The notes under the pieces: model-generated | Told to the model about the DNA's origin: nothing | The model's input: only the letters and a program-made list of their open reading frames with translations | The model's database searches: none | Assembly: GCF_030296695.1 (NCBI RefSeq) | Contig: NZ_AP027737.1 | Span: forward strand, 2,914,001 to 2,978,000 | Reading direction: 5' to 3' | Source: Agromyces mangrovi | GTDB lineage: Bacteria; Actinomycetota; Actinomycetes; Actinomycetales; Microbacteriaceae | Length of the DNA: 64,000 nt | Made by a program: the position numbers and the translations under genes | Shown here: positions 45,382 through 58,899 of the stretch, in pieces | Numbering within the stretch: position 1 is the first letter of the stretch | How the letters are laid out: each line of letters opens with the position of its first letter

Positions 45382-46172
45382 ATGGGCAGTGCCACGAGGA
45401 AGCGACCGCCGCCGCCAAGGCGGCGCTCGCCGCGCAGCGCACCGTCGACCTCCAGGTCGCGGAGGACCTGTTCGCGGCCGGCCGCGTCGTGGGGCGCTCC
45501 GCGCAGCTGCGGTCGGCGCTGACCGACCCGGACGCGGACGCCACCCGCACGCGCGCGCTCGTGCAGGGCGTGTTCGGCGGCCGGATCGGCGCGACCGCGC
45601 TCGAGCTGCTCGGCGGCATCGCCGTGAGCCGCTGGTCGAGCGGGGATGACCTGCTGCAGGGCATCGAGGAGCTCGGCCTGCGCGCCGCCGCGCGCTCGGC
45701 CGGTGCGACGCCGGTCGAGTCGGAGCTCTTCGAGTTCGGGCGCATCGTCACCTCGAACGCCGAGCTCGAGCTCGCGCTCGGCAGCAAGCTCAGCCCGACC
45801 GCGTCGAAGGTCGCCCTCGCCGACCGCCTGCTCACCGGCAACGCGTCGCCGCAGGCCGCGGCGATCGTGCGCCACCTGGTCGAGCAGCCGCGTGGCCGCC
45901 GCATCGGCGAGCTGCTCCGCGGCGCCGCATCGATCGTGGCCGACGAGCGCGGCTACGCGGTCGCGACCGTCACCTCGGCCGGCCCGCTCACCGCCGCACA
46001 GCTGCAGCGGCTCGAGCGCCAGCTCGCGAGCCAGTACGGCCGCGACGTCCGGTTCAACCTCGTGATCGACCCGTCCCTCGTCGGCGGACTCCGCATCCAG
46101 ATCGGTGACGACGTCATCGACGGCAGCGTGTCCGCCCGCCTCACCGACCTGAGGCAGAAGCTCGCCGGCTGA
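45382..46172 (+). CDS. atpH: ATP synthase subunit delta (frameshift near 45405)
   Basis: About 263 residues, the normal actinobacterial length. The ATG at 45382 gives MGSATR; one missing G in the GG at 45403-45406 breaks the frame, and restoring it gives [19 protein letters not shown] and then an open frame to 46172. The C-terminal sequence ([20 protein letters not shown]) is the conserved delta signature. Connects the stalk to the top of F1. ATP synthase genes around it are intact, so the break is probably an assembly error. Confidence 0.9.
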
Positions 46173-46251
46173 GGCCGGCCCCACCCCGGCCGACCCAAGG
46201 CCCGACAGCGTCCCACCGGCACCGACCCGGTGCAGAAGAAGGAACAGACAA

Positions 46252-50327
<4,076 letters not shown>

Positions 50328-50329
50328 TC

Positions 50330-50596
50330 ATGGCCGAACCGTTCCGAGTGCGCGTCGTCTCGGCCGACCGCGAGGTCTGGGCGAGCGACGACGCGACGAT
50401 GGTGGTCGCGAAGACCGTCGAGGGCGAGATCGGCATCCTGCCCGGTCACGAGCCGATGCTCGCGATCCTCGCCAAGGGCGAGGTGCGCGTGACGGTCGCG
50501 GACGGCGAGCGCATCACCGCGCACGCCGACGAGGGCTTCCTCTCCGTCGAGGAGAACACGGTCCGCGTCGTCGCCTCGCGGGTCGAGCTCTCCTGA
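50330..50596 (+). CDS. atpC: ATP synthase subunit epsilon, short form
   Basis: 88 residues. Contains only the N-terminal beta-sandwich (RVRVVSADREVWASDDATMV and the conserved GEIGILPGHEPMLAIL); the C-terminal two-helix domain that inhibits ATP hydrolysis in other bacteria is absent. Short epsilons occur in related actinobacteria. Two bases after atpD. Confidence 0.92.
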   Translation: MAEPFRVRVVSADREVWASDDATMVVAKTVEGEIGILPGHEPMLAILAKGEVRVTVADGERITAHADEGFLSVEENTVRVVASRVELS

Positions 50597-50600
50597 CACG

Positions 50601-51179
50601 ATGACGAATGCGGCCGAGGTGCCCGGGGAGCGCCAGTTCGACGAGCTCCGGGTGCCACGGCTCATCGCGATGGCGGGCCTGCCGGGCGCCGGCAAGTCCA
50701 CGATCGCCGAGGTCCTCGGCGGGCGTCTGGGCGCGCCGGTGGTGTCGGTCGACCCGATCGAGTCGGCGATCCTGCGGGCGGGCATCTCCTCCGAGGAGCC
50801 GACCGGCCTCGCCGCGTACCTCGTCGCCGAGACGATCGCCGAGGGCGTGCTCGCATCGGGCCGCACGGTGATCGTCGACGCGGTAAACGCCGTCGAGGCG
50901 GCGCGCCTGCAGTGGCGCGACCTGGCCGCCCGGAGCGGTGTCGCGCTGCGCGTGATCGAGGTGGTCTGCTCCGACGCGGACCTGCACCGGGAGCGACTCG
51001 CGAAGCGCACGAGGAACCTCCCGCATCTCGACGAGGTGACCTGGCGGGCGGTCGAGCAGAGCGTCGACGGCTACCAGCCCTGGGGCGGGCCGGCCGCTGC
51101 GCTGCCGCGCGTGACGCTCGACACGGTCGATGCGCTCGGCGTGAACGTCGACCAGGCGTTCGCCTTCCTCGACGACTGA
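50601..51179 (+). CDS. P-loop ATPase/kinase-like protein
   Basis: 192 residues. Walker A GLPGAGKSTIAEVL near 26-39, VDAVNAVEAAR as a second acidic motif and an Arg-rich lid (LHRERLAKRTRNLPHL). This is the AAA_33/zeta-toxin-like small-molecule kinase fold. Substrate unknown. Its stop overlaps the yaaA ATG and it follows atpC by four bases, so it may be read through from atp. Confidence 0.75.
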   Translation: MTNAAEVPGERQFDELRVPRLIAMAGLPGAGKSTIAEVLGGRLGAPVVSVDPIESAILRAGISSEEPTGLAAYLVAETIAEGVLASGRTVIVDAVNAVEAARLQWRDLAARSGVALRVIEVVCSDADLHRERLAKRTRNLPHLDEVTWRAVEQSVDGYQPWGGPAAALPRVTLDTVDALGVNVDQAFAFLDD

Positions 51180-51940
51180 TGCGAGTCGTCCTGCCGCCCT
51201 CCGAGACCAAGCGCGACGGAGGGCACGATCGGGCGCTCGACGTGTCGACGCTCGCCTTCCCGGAGCTGGGCGAGCGGCGCGATGCGGTGCTGGACGCGCT
51301 CGTCGCCCTGTCGGCCGACGAGGACGCGTCGGTGCGGGCGCTCAAGCTCGGGCGCACCCAGCTCGGCGAGATCGCGCGCAACGCCGCCCTGCGGACGGCG
51401 CCGACCATGCCGGCGATCGATCGCTACACGGGCGTGCTCTACGACGGGCTCGCGGCCGACGGATGGTCGGCGGAGGATCGGGCGTTCGCGCACGAGCATG
51501 TGCTCGTCCAGTCGGCGCTGTTCGGGCCGATCGCGGCGCTCGACGCCATTCCCGCGTACCGGCTGTCGCACGACTCCCGGGTCCCCGGGCTGCGGCTGCG
51601 TGCGCACTGGTCATCGGCCGCGGGTGCCGTGCTGGCGGAGTCGTCCGGACTGCTGATCGACCTCCGCTCGGAGGGCTACGCGGCGCTCGGACCGGTCGTC
51701 GCGTCGGCGAACGCCGCGTACGTGCGCGTGGTCACGGAGGACGGCGACGGCACGCGGCGCGCACTCGCGCACTTCAACAAGCAGGCGAAGGGCCACCTCG
51801 TGGCCGCGCTCGTGTCATCGCGCGCCCGGATCGACGACGTCGACGGACTGCTCGACTGGGGCGACGCGCATGGGCATCGCTTCGCGCGCACGACGCGCGT
51901 CGGGCCCGGCGGGGTCGCGGAGGTCGAACTGCTGGTGTGA
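51179..51940 (+). CDS. yaaA: YaaA-family peroxide-stress protein
   Basis: 253 residues. The DUF328/YaaA family signature is seen at the N-terminus (VVLPPSETK) and in the C-terminal FNKQAKGHLVAALV, plus YTGVLYDGL in the middle. E. coli YaaA lowers free iron and DNA damage under peroxide; the same is inferred here. The ATG overlaps the kinase-like stop. Its last 126 bases overlap the convergent tag reading frame. Confidence 0.85.
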   Translation: MRVVLPPSETKRDGGHDRALDVSTLAFPELGERRDAVLDALVALSADEDASVRALKLGRTQLGEIARNAALRTAPTMPAIDRYTGVLYDGLAADGWSAEDRAFAHEHVLVQSALFGPIAALDAIPAYRLSHDSRVPGLRLRAHWSSAAGAVLAESSGLLIDLRSEGYAALGPVVASANAAYVRVVTEDGDGTRRALAHFNKQAKGHLVAALVSSRARIDDVDGLLDWGDAHGHRFARTTRVGPGGVAEVELLV

Positions 51941-52540
51941 GCCGGCGGCCCGGAAGCAGGCCGTCACGTGGTCGTCGACCATGCCGGTCGACTGCATGAG
52001 GGCGTAGACGGTGGTCGGCCCGACGAAGCGGAAGCCGCGCCGGCGCAGTTCACGGCTGAGCGCGGTCGACTCCGCGGTCGTCGCGGGGACCTCCGACATG
52101 CTCGACGGCCGGCGTCCGGGCTCAGGGGCGAAGCGCCACATGAGCTCGTCGAGTGGCCCTTCGAGCTCGAGCAGCGCACGGGCGTTGCCGATGGTTGCCT
52201 CGATCTTCGCGCGATTGCGGATGATGCCGGTGTCCGCGAGCAGGCGCTCGACGTCGTGGCCGTCCATCCGGGCGACGCGCTCGGGCTCGAAGCCGTGGAA
52301 GGCGGTGCGGAAACCCTCCCGACGCCGCAGGATCGTGATCCACGACAGCCCGGCCTGGAAGCCCTCCAGGCACAGCTTCTCGTAGAGCGCGCGCGGATCG
52401 CGCTGCGGCACGCCCCACTCCTCGTCGTGGTAGCGCCGGTACTCCTCGTCGCCGGTGGCCCAGCCGCAGCGGGCGACGCCGTCGGCGTCGACGGGTGCCG
52501 CCGACGGATCCGGGGCACCCGGGGCATCCGCGCCGCTCAC
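51815..52540 (-). CDS. tag: DNA-3-methyladenine glycosylase I
   Basis: 241 residues as read. Removes 3-methyladenine from alkylated DNA. Diagnostic residues: RCGWATGDEEYRRYHDEEWG, EGFQAGLSWITILRRREGFR, and the end FRFVGPTTVYALMQSTGMV with DDHVTACF. The family usually ends soon after that, but here 35 more residues run on the opposite strand of yaaA. The GTG at 52540 overlaps the ogt stop (GTGA), so both repair enzymes are co-translated; about 20 extra N-terminal residues are Ala/Pro-rich. Confidence 0.9.
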   Translation of the reverse strand: MSGADAPGAPDPSAAPVDADGVARCGWATGDEEYRRYHDEEWGVPQRDPRALYEKLCLEGFQAGLSWITILRRREGFRTAFHGFEPERVARMDGHDVERLLADTGIIRNRAKIEATIGNARALLELEGPLDELMWRFAPEPGRRPSSMSEVPATTAESTALSRELRRRGFRFVGPTTVYALMQSTGMVDDHVTACFRAAGSHQQFDLRDPAGPDARRAREAMPMRVAPVEQSVDVVDPGAR

Positions 52541-53028
52541 GCGGCGAAGCCGATGCGCTCGTGGCCGAGCAGCCACATCTTCGTCGGCACGCCCTGTCCG
52601 CCGCTGTAGCCCGTGATGCGGCCGTCGGAGGCGAGCACCCGGTGGCAGCCGATGATGATGGGGACCGGGTTCGCGCCGACCGCGCCGCCGATGGCGCGCG
52701 CGGAGCCGGGCCGGCCGACGGCGGTCGCGAGGGCGCCGTAGGAGATGGCCTCGCCCCAGTCGAGGCGCCGGAGCTCGCGCCACACGTCGCGCTGGAACGG
52801 CGTGCCCCGCAGCTCGAGCGGGAGGTCGAACGCGATGCGCGCACCGGAGAAGTACTCGTCGAGCTGCCGTCGCGCCTCGGCGAGCACGGGCACCTCGGAT
52901 TCGGGGAGTCCGTCGTGCGGGAGCGCGCCGTCGCATTCGATGGCGAGGGCGGTGATCGCGGTGTCGTTCGCGACGACCTCGATGCGGCCGACGGGGGAGT
53001 CGACCCGGATGACGTGGGTGGTGGTCAT
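52537..53028 (-). CDS. ogt: Methylated-DNA-[protein]-cysteine S-methyltransferase
   Basis: 163 residues. Suicide repair of O6-methylguanine. The acceptor is Cys128 in IIIGCHRVLASDG; the usual Pro before Cys is Gly, a known variant. The DNA-binding HTH with ISYGALATAVGRPGSARAIG is intact. A TAGCCT box lies six bases before the ATG, with no ribosome site. In an operon with tag. Confidence 0.93.
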   Translation of the reverse strand: MTTTHVIRVDSPVGRIEVVANDTAITALAIECDGALPHDGLPESEVPVLAEARRQLDEYFSGARIAFDLPLELRGTPFQRDVWRELRRLDWGEAISYGALATAVGRPGSARAIGGAVGANPVPIIIGCHRVLASDGRITGYSGGQGVPTKMWLLGHERIGFAA

Positions 53029-53034
53029 GCTCCG

Positions 53035-53040
53035 AGGCTA
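53035..53040 (-). promoter_or_regulatory. Leaderless -10 of ogt-tag
   Basis: TAGCCT on the minus strand, six bases before the ATG at 53028. Confidence 0.55.
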
Positions 53041-53148
53041 GTCGCGGCCGCCCACCCCGACCGGCGGGAATCGGACACGCCGTACCCGGTGCACGGGGAG
53101 GCGGTTGTGGAGGAGGGGACCGTGCCGGGGCGCGGCCTCCGGCCGCCC

Positions 53149-53154
53149 TAGGCT
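53149..53154 (+). promoter_or_regulatory. Leaderless -10 of the aldo/keto reductase gene
   Basis: TAGGCT, six bases before the ATG at 53161. Confidence 0.55.
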
Positions 53155-53160
53155 GGTGGC

Positions 53161-54111
53161 ATGGAGTATCGCAGCCTCGGTGGATCAGGTCTTCGCGTCT
53201 CGGCGGTCGGCCTGGGCGGGAACAACTTCGGCCGCCAGGGCACGGCGACCGAGGACCAGGCGGGAACGGATGCGGTGATCGACGCCGCGCTCGACGCCGG
53301 CGTCACCCTGATCGACACGGCCGACATCTACGGCGGTGCCGGTCGCAGCGAGGAGCTGCTCGGGCAGTCACTCCGCGGTCGCCGCGACGAGGTCGTGCTC
53401 GCCACGAAGTTCGGGCACACGAAGGTCGACGTGGGTGTGCCGTCGTGGGGCGCGAAGGGGTCTCGCAGGTACGTGCGGCTCGCCGTCGAGGCTTCCCTCC
53501 GACGGCTGCAGACCGACTGGATCGACCTGTACCAGATCCACGAACCCGACCCGCTGACGCCGATCGCCGAGACCCTCGCGGCGCTGGACGAGCTCGTCGA
53601 CGAGGGAAAGGTGCGCTACCTCGGCCACTCGAACCTCAGCGGCTGGCAGCTGGCCGAGGCCGAGCTGGTCGCGCGCGAGCTCGGCACCGACCGCTTCGTC
53701 TCGGCCCAGAACGAGTACAGCCTCCTGGCCCGCGACGCTGAGGCGGAGCTGCTGCCGGCCGCCCGCCACTTCGGCGTGGGCCTCCTGCCGTTCTTCCCCC
53801 TCGCGAACGGCCTGCTCACGGGCAAGTTCACCCGTTCGGGCGGGCCCGACGACTCCCGCATCATGCGCCAGCGGCCGCACCTTGTGGAGCAGGCGCCGTG
53901 GGATCGCCTCGACGCGTACGCGGCGTTCTGCGCCGAGCGCGACGTCACGATGCTCGACGCCACGATCGGGTGGATGCTCGCCGAGCCCGCCATGGGCAGC
54001 GTGATCGCGGGGGCGACGCGCCCCGAACAGGTGCGCCAGAATGCCGCCGCCGCGACCGCGTGGGCGCCGACGCCCGACGACGTGCGCGCCGTCTCGGAGA
54101 TCTTCGCCTGA
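53161..54111 (+). CDS. Aldo/keto reductase
   Basis: 316 residues, TIM-barrel NADPH oxidoreductase. Catalytic tetrad: Asp and Tyr in LIDTADIYGGAGRSEELLG, Lys in VVLATKFGH, and a His in YQIHEPD. C-terminal cofactor loop VIAGATRPEQVRQNAAA. Resembles YghZ/IolS-type reductases; the substrate is unknown. Confidence 0.9.
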   Translation: MEYRSLGGSGLRVSAVGLGGNNFGRQGTATEDQAGTDAVIDAALDAGVTLIDTADIYGGAGRSEELLGQSLRGRRDEVVLATKFGHTKVDVGVPSWGAKGSRRYVRLAVEASLRRLQTDWIDLYQIHEPDPLTPIAETLAALDELVDEGKVRYLGHSNLSGWQLAEAELVARELGTDRFVSAQNEYSLLARDAEAELLPAARHFGVGLLPFFPLANGLLTGKFTRSGGPDDSRIMRQRPHLVEQAPWDRLDAYAAFCAERDVTMLDATIGWMLAEPAMGSVIAGATRPEQVRQNAAAATAWAPTPDDVRAVSEIFA

Positions 54112-54202
54112 CGGCTCCTCCACAGCGCCCGGCGCCGGTGCTGCGGCAGTGACGGTCGGATGCGGCCGCCATCGCACGCGCCGAGGCCGCGACGCTGTCG
54201 GC

Positions 54203-55402
54203 ATGACCGAGCCCGACTTCCGCATCCGCCAGCCCCAGGATCTCCTCGCCGTCGCCGCCGAGCTCATCGGCTTCCGCCCCGAGCGCAGCGTCGTCTGCAT
54301 CGCCACGCGCGGCGATCGCCGCACCGCCACGATGCGCTTCGACCTCCCGCCCGACGCCCGGCGACGAGCGGGCGAGGTCGCGGTGGCGCGGGCCCTCGAC
54401 ACCATGCTGCGTCGCGTCGGCGAGGCCCGGGCCGTCGTCGTCATCGTGTACGCACCGGAGACGTTCGCGTCGGAACGGGGCATCCCGCGTCCCACGCTCG
54501 GCCGGTCCGTGTTCGCGGCGCTCGACCGGGCGGGGCATCCGGTCGTCGACGTGCTCTGCGCGGCCGCCGACGGCTGGGGCAGCTACCTCGACGACGGATG
54601 CCCCAGGGAGGGGCGTCCGATCGACGCGATCGACGCGTCCCCGCTCGCCGAGCGGCAGACCGTGCGGTCGGCGTACACGGCCGGCACGCTCGCCGTGCCG
54701 CCGCACGTCGACCCGGGCTTCGCCGGCGCGGTGAGGCAGTCGTGCGATGCCGCGATCGCCGCGCTCCGCCACCCGCGCGGCGCGGCGTTCGGCCCCGCTG
54801 CGGAGGCCGACGACGCCGCGGCGTTCCCGGACCCGGTGACGATCGCGGAGGAGCTCGTCGGGTGGCGGCCCGACGAGGTCGACCCGGAGCGGCTGGGCCG
54901 GCTGCTGGCGGTGCTGCAGCTGCCCGTCCATCGCGACGTGGTGCTGCTCCAGATCGCGTTCGGACTCGAGGTGGGGCTCCTGGCAGCCGACCGGCAGGAG
55001 GTGCACGCGCTCCGCCAGCTCGTCAGCGGGCGCTCGATGGACGACCTGATCGCCGAGGAGCTCGCGCACGGGTCGCACGTCGACGACATCGAGCTGCACG
55101 AGCTGCTGGTCGGAGTGGGCGAACGCGTGCCCGACGCCGGCCGCATCGACGCAGCTGCCGAGGTGCTCCGCGTGGTCACGGCATGCGCCGAACCCGAGGA
55201 CCGGGTCGACCCGTACTGCGTGCTGGCGTGGCTGGCGTGGGCTCGCGGACGAGGATCCCTCGCGGGCGCCTACCTCGACCGCGCGCGAGACATCGACCCC
55301 GCGCACGGCATGACCGAACTGCTCGGTGCGCTCATCGGTTCGGGGCGCGTGCCCGACTGGTCGTACCTCGAGCCCGACGACGACCTCGTGCGCTCGGCCT
55401 GA
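54203..55402 (+). CDS. DUF4192 domain protein
   Basis: 399 residues. Opens with IRQPQDLLAVAAELIGFRPE followed by RSVVCIATRG, the DUF4192 hallmark, and ends with a tetratricopeptide-like helical part (CVLAWLAWARGRGSLAGAYL, then DRARDIDPAHG). Soluble, actinobacteria-specific, function unknown. Convergent with the flavin oxidase gene across a short hairpin. Confidence 0.8.
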   Translation: MTEPDFRIRQPQDLLAVAAELIGFRPERSVVCIATRGDRRTATMRFDLPPDARRRAGEVAVARALDTMLRRVGEARAVVVIVYAPETFASERGIPRPTLGRSVFAALDRAGHPVVDVLCAAADGWGSYLDDGCPREGRPIDAIDASPLAERQTVRSAYTAGTLAVPPHVDPGFAGAVRQSCDAAIAALRHPRGAAFGPAAEADDAAAFPDPVTIAEELVGWRPDEVDPERLGRLLAVLQLPVHRDVVLLQIAFGLEVGLLAADRQEVHALRQLVSGRSMDDLIAEELAHGSHVDDIELHELLVGVGERVPDAGRIDAAAEVLRVVTACAEPEDRVDPYCVLAWLAWARGRGSLAGAYLDRARDIDPAHGMTELLGALIGSGRVPDWSYLEPDDDLVRSA

Positions 55403-55403
55403 G

Positions 55404-55429
55404 CCGCGCGGTCGCGTGGACGCGCGCGG
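55404..55429. terminator. Hairpin between convergent genes
   Basis: Seven-base-pair stem (CCGCGCG/CGCGCGG) with a 12-base loop exactly between two converging genes. Confidence 0.4.
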
Positions 55430-56866
55430 TCAGGCCCCGATCAGCGGACCGAGCAGCTTCGCCGCGACCGACGGCCGCCCGGTGACCCGTTCCTCGACGT
55501 CGCCGAGCCCGATGCCGGTGAGCCCGAGGTTGGCGCCCAGGAAGCGCAGCGGCTCGGGCTCCCAGCGGGGCGAACGGTGCCCGACCCAGGGCAACCGTGT
55601 CAGGTCGGTGTCGCGGCCGAGCACGAGGTCGGCGAGCGTGCGCCCGGCGAGGTTCGTGGTGCTGAGCCCGTCGCCGACGTACCCGCCCGCGAAGCCGACG
55701 CCGTTGGCGGGGTTGTACGAGGCCGACGCGTGCCAGTCGCGGGGCACGCCGAGCGGCCCGCCCCAGCGGTGCGTGATGCGGGCGTCGGCGGCTGCGGGCA
55801 TCAGGTCGGCGAGCGCCTCGGCGAGGTGCGCGAACACCCGGTCGTCGCGATCGAACTCCGGCTTGACAGCGCTGCCCCAGTGGTAGCGGGCGCCGCGACC
55901 GCCGAACGCGATGCGGTCGTCGGCGGTGCGCTGCCCGTAGATCAGCAGGTGGCGGTAGTCGCTGAAGGTCTCGCCGTGCGCGAGCCCGATCTCGTCCCAG
56001 ACCTCCGCCGGCAGCGGCTCGGTCGCGATCATGAGCGAGTACAGCGGCAGGATGCGGCGACCGACGTGCGGCAGCGCTGCGCCGTACCCCTCGGTCGCCA
56101 CGAGCACGTGCCGGGCCCGGACGGTGCCGGTCGCCCCGTCCGAGGCTCGGAACCGCACGCGGCCGGGCTCCCAGTCGACGACCTCGGTGCGCTCGGCGAT
56201 GCGGACGCCGCGCTCCTCGACCACGCGGGCGAGCCCACGGACGAGCTTGGCGGGCTGCACGCGCGCGCACGACGGGTCGAACACCGCCGCGTCCGCGCTG
56301 CCGCCCGACAGGCCGCTCACGCCGAACCGGTCGAGGCGGTCGCCCTCCCAGAGCTCGACGGGGTCGGTGCCGAAGCGTGCGGCCTCGGCGACGTCGGCCC
56401 GTGCGCTCCGCGCCTGCGCCTCGCCGCGGGCGAACACGACCGTGCCGCCGCGGACGAAGTCGCAGTCGATGCCCTCCGCGTCCGCGACGCGGCCGACCTC
56501 GTCGACCGTGTCGATCATCGCGTGTCGCATCGCGACGGCCGCCTCGCGGCCGTGCCGGCGCTCGAGCGCGGCGCTCGACTGCGGGAACAGCGCCGAGCAC
56601 CAGCCGCCGTTGCGGCCGGAGGCCCCGAAGCCCGCGATCTCCCGCTCGACGACGACGATCGACAGGTCCGGGCGAAGCTGCGACAGGTAGTACGCCGACC
56701 AGAGCCCGGTGAGCCCGCCGCCGATCACGCACACGTCGGCGTCGAGGTCGCCCTCGAGGCTCGGCCGCGGCGTCAGGTCGTCGAGGCCCTGCTCGACGAG
56801 TGCGTCGAGCCAGAAGCTCACGCCGCGGTACGGCGCATCGCCGACCGCCGCGAACGCGTCCGCCAT
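55430..56866 (-). CDS. FAD-dependent amine oxidase, gamma-glutamylputrescine-oxidase-like
   Basis: 478 residues, DAO family. FAD dinucleotide motif DVCVIGGGLTGLWSAYYL near 37-54, flavin-contact GASGRNGGWCSALFP and the late GGYVGDGLSTTNLAGRTLAD. The sequence resembles PuuB/OrdL, which oxidise gamma-glutamylputrescine to an aldehyde with H2O2. The ATG overlaps the aminotransferase stop by one base, and an aldehyde dehydrogenase lies close by, all consistent with polyamine use. Confidence 0.82.
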   Translation of the reverse strand: MADAFAAVGDAPYRGVSFWLDALVEQGLDDLTPRPSLEGDLDADVCVIGGGLTGLWSAYYLSQLRPDLSIVVVEREIAGFGASGRNGGWCSALFPQSSAALERRHGREAAVAMRHAMIDTVDEVGRVADAEGIDCDFVRGGTVVFARGEAQARSARADVAEAARFGTDPVELWEGDRLDRFGVSGLSGGSADAAVFDPSCARVQPAKLVRGLARVVEERGVRIAERTEVVDWEPGRVRFRASDGATGTVRARHVLVATEGYGAALPHVGRRILPLYSLMIATEPLPAEVWDEIGLAHGETFSDYRHLLIYGQRTADDRIAFGGRGARYHWGSAVKPEFDRDDRVFAHLAEALADLMPAAADARITHRWGGPLGVPRDWHASASYNPANGVGFAGGYVGDGLSTTNLAGRTLADLVLGRDTDLTRLPWVGHRSPRWEPEPLRFLGANLGLTGIGLGDVEERVTGRPSVAAKLLGPLIGA

Positions 56867-58265
56867 CAGAGCCGGTTGCCGGCCTCGGTGAGCACGCCGC
56901 GCAGGATCTGCCCGATCTCCGCGAACTCGCTCGGCCCGATGGTCAGCGGCGGCGCGAGCTGGATCACGGGGTCGCCGCGGTCGTCGGCACGGCAGTAGAG
57001 CCCGGCGTCGAACAGTGCCTTGGAGAGGAAGCCGCGCAGGAGGCGCTCCGACTCGTCCTCGTCGAAGGTCTCCTTGGTCGCCTTGTCCTTGACCAGCTCG
57101 ATGCCGAAGAAGTACCCGTCGCCGCGCACGTCGCCGACGATCGGCAGGTCGAGCAGCTGCTCGAGCTCGGCGCGGAAGAGCGGGGAGTTCTCGCGTACGC
57201 GCTCGTTCAGGCCCTCCTCCTCGAAGATGTCGAGGTTCTCGAGCGCGACGGCGGCCGAGACCGGGTGCCCGGCGAACGTGTAGCCGTGGTAGAACGACGT
57301 GTCGCCGTGCTTGAACGGCTCGTAGATCTCCTCGCTCACGATGGTCGCGCCGATGGGGGAGTAGCCGCTCGTCATGGCCTTCGCGCAGGTGATCATGTCG
57401 GGCTGGTAGCCGTACTGCTCGCACGCGAACATCGAGCCCAGGCGCCCGAACGCGCAGATGACCTCATCGGAGACGAGCAGCACGTCGTGCTTGTCGCAGA
57501 TCTCGCGCACGCGCTGGAAGTAGCCGGGCGGCGGCGGGAAGCATCCGCCCGAGTTCTGCACCGGCTCGAGGAAGACCGCGGCGACCGTCTCGGGGCCCTC
57601 GAACTCGATCATCTCCTCGATGCGGTTCGCGGCCCAGAGGCCGAACGCCTCGAGGTCGTCGCTCGGTCCGCCCATCTCGGCGGCGCGGTAGAAGTTGGTG
57701 TTCGGCACGCGGAAGCCGCCGGGGGTGACGGGCTCGAACATCTCCTTCATGGCGGGGATGCCCGTGATGGCGAGTGCGCCCTGGGGGTGCCGTGGTACGC
57801 CACCGAGCGCGAGATGACCTTGTGCTTGGTGGGGCGTCCCTTGAGCTTCCAGTAGTACTTCGCGAGCTTGAACGCCGTCTCGACTGCCTCGCCGCCGCCG
57901 GTGGAGAAGAAGACGCGGTTCAGCTCGCCGGGCGCGTAGTCGGCGAGCCGGTCGGCGAGCTCGATCGCCGACGGGTGCGCGTACGACCAGATCGGGAAGA
58001 AGGCGAGCTCCTCGGCCTGCTTGCGCGCGACCTCGGCGAGGCGGGCGCGGCCGTGCCCGGCGTTCACCACGAACAGGCCGGAGAGGCCGTCGATGTACCG
58101 CTTGCCCTGCGCGTCCCAGATGTGGTGTCCCTCACCACGGGTGATGATCGGGACGCCCTGCTCCATGGTCGACTGGCGCGAGAAGTGCATCCAGAGGTGG
58201 TCCTTCGCCTTCTGCTGCAGCGCGGCGACGTCGACATCGGCGACGGTACGGGTCATGGTGCTCAT
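56866..58265 (-). CDS. Class III omega-aminotransferase, putrescine/GABA type (frameshift near 57782)
   Basis: About 466 residues. PLP-dependent transamination of putrescine, GABA or a related amine. The PLP lysine is in MITCAKAMTSGYSPIGA. At 57780-57786 a C5 run seems to lack one C: as read the frame stops after SVAYHGTPRAHSP; corrected it reads YHGTPQGALAITGIPAM and continues normally. It starts three bases after the Lrp stop and overlaps the oxidase, giving a three-gene operon. Confidence 0.85.
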
Positions 58266-58268
58266 TTC

Positions 58269-58751
58269 CTATCGTGTTCCCCAGTTGTAGAACTGCTTGC
58301 GGAGCTTCAGGTAGACGAACGTCTCGGTGGTGAGGACGCCGTCGAGGTTGCGGATGCTGGTGTTCAGCAGCTCGATCAGCTCGTCGTCGTCCTCGCAGAC
58401 GACCTCGGCGAGCAGGTCGAAGCTGCCCGCGGTCAGCACGACGTAGTCGATCTCGGGGATCTCGGCGAGCCGGTCGGCCAGCTCCCGGGTGTCGCCGGAG
58501 GCGCGGATGCCGATCATGGCCTGCCGGGTGAACCCGAGCTGCATGGGGTCGGTCACCGCGACGATCTGCATGACGCCCGCCTCGGTGAGCTTCTGCACCC
58601 GCTGGCGCACCGCGGCCTCGGAGAGTCCGACGGCCTTGCCGATGTCGGCGTACGAGCGACGGCCGTCGGCCTGCAGCTGCTCGATGATCTTCTTGGAGAC
58701 CTCGTCGAGCAGCACCGGCCGGCCGCCGTGGTTGCGCCCCGCGTTCGTCAT
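58269..58751 (-). CDS. Lrp/AsnC-family transcriptional regulator
   Basis: 160 residues. N-terminal HTH (SKKIIEQLQADGRRSYADIG, then KAVGLSEAAVRQRVQKL) and C-terminal RAM ligand-binding domain (VVLTAGSFDLLAEVVCEDDD). First gene of the amine-catabolism operon and divergent from the aldehyde dehydrogenase, so it probably controls both in response to a polyamine or amino acid. A CAGAAT box lies six bases before the ATG. Confidence 0.9.
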   Translation of the reverse strand: MTNAGRNHGGRPVLLDEVSKKIIEQLQADGRRSYADIGKAVGLSEAAVRQRVQKLTEAGVMQIVAVTDPMQLGFTRQAMIGIRASGDTRELADRLAEIPEIDYVVLTAGSFDLLAEVVCEDDDELIELLNTSIRNLDGVLTTETFVYLKLRKQFYNWGTR

Positions 58752-58757
58752 GCGTCG

Positions 58758-58763
58758 ATTCTG
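58758..58763 (-). promoter_or_regulatory. Leaderless -10 of the Lrp/aminotransferase/oxidase operon
   Basis: CAGAAT on the minus strand, six bases before the ATG at 58751. Confidence 0.5.
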
Positions 58764-58862
58764 TCAGTGACGGATGCCTCCGGCAAGCGATTCCGTCGTG
58801 ATTTCACGAATCTGCAACGGATTCAATGGTGATTCCGGGTTTCGGATGCCGCGTTCGGCCGT

Positions 58863-58868
58863 TAGCAT
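58863..58868 (+). promoter_or_regulatory. -10 box of the aldehyde dehydrogenase gene
   Basis: TAGCAT, 31 bases before the ATG at 58900, which has a GAGGAGG ribosome site. The AT-rich stretch at 58795-58850 between the divergent promoters is a likely Lrp binding region. Confidence 0.45.
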
Positions 58869-58899
58869 GGGCCGCACGCGATCCCGAGGAGGCCCTTCC

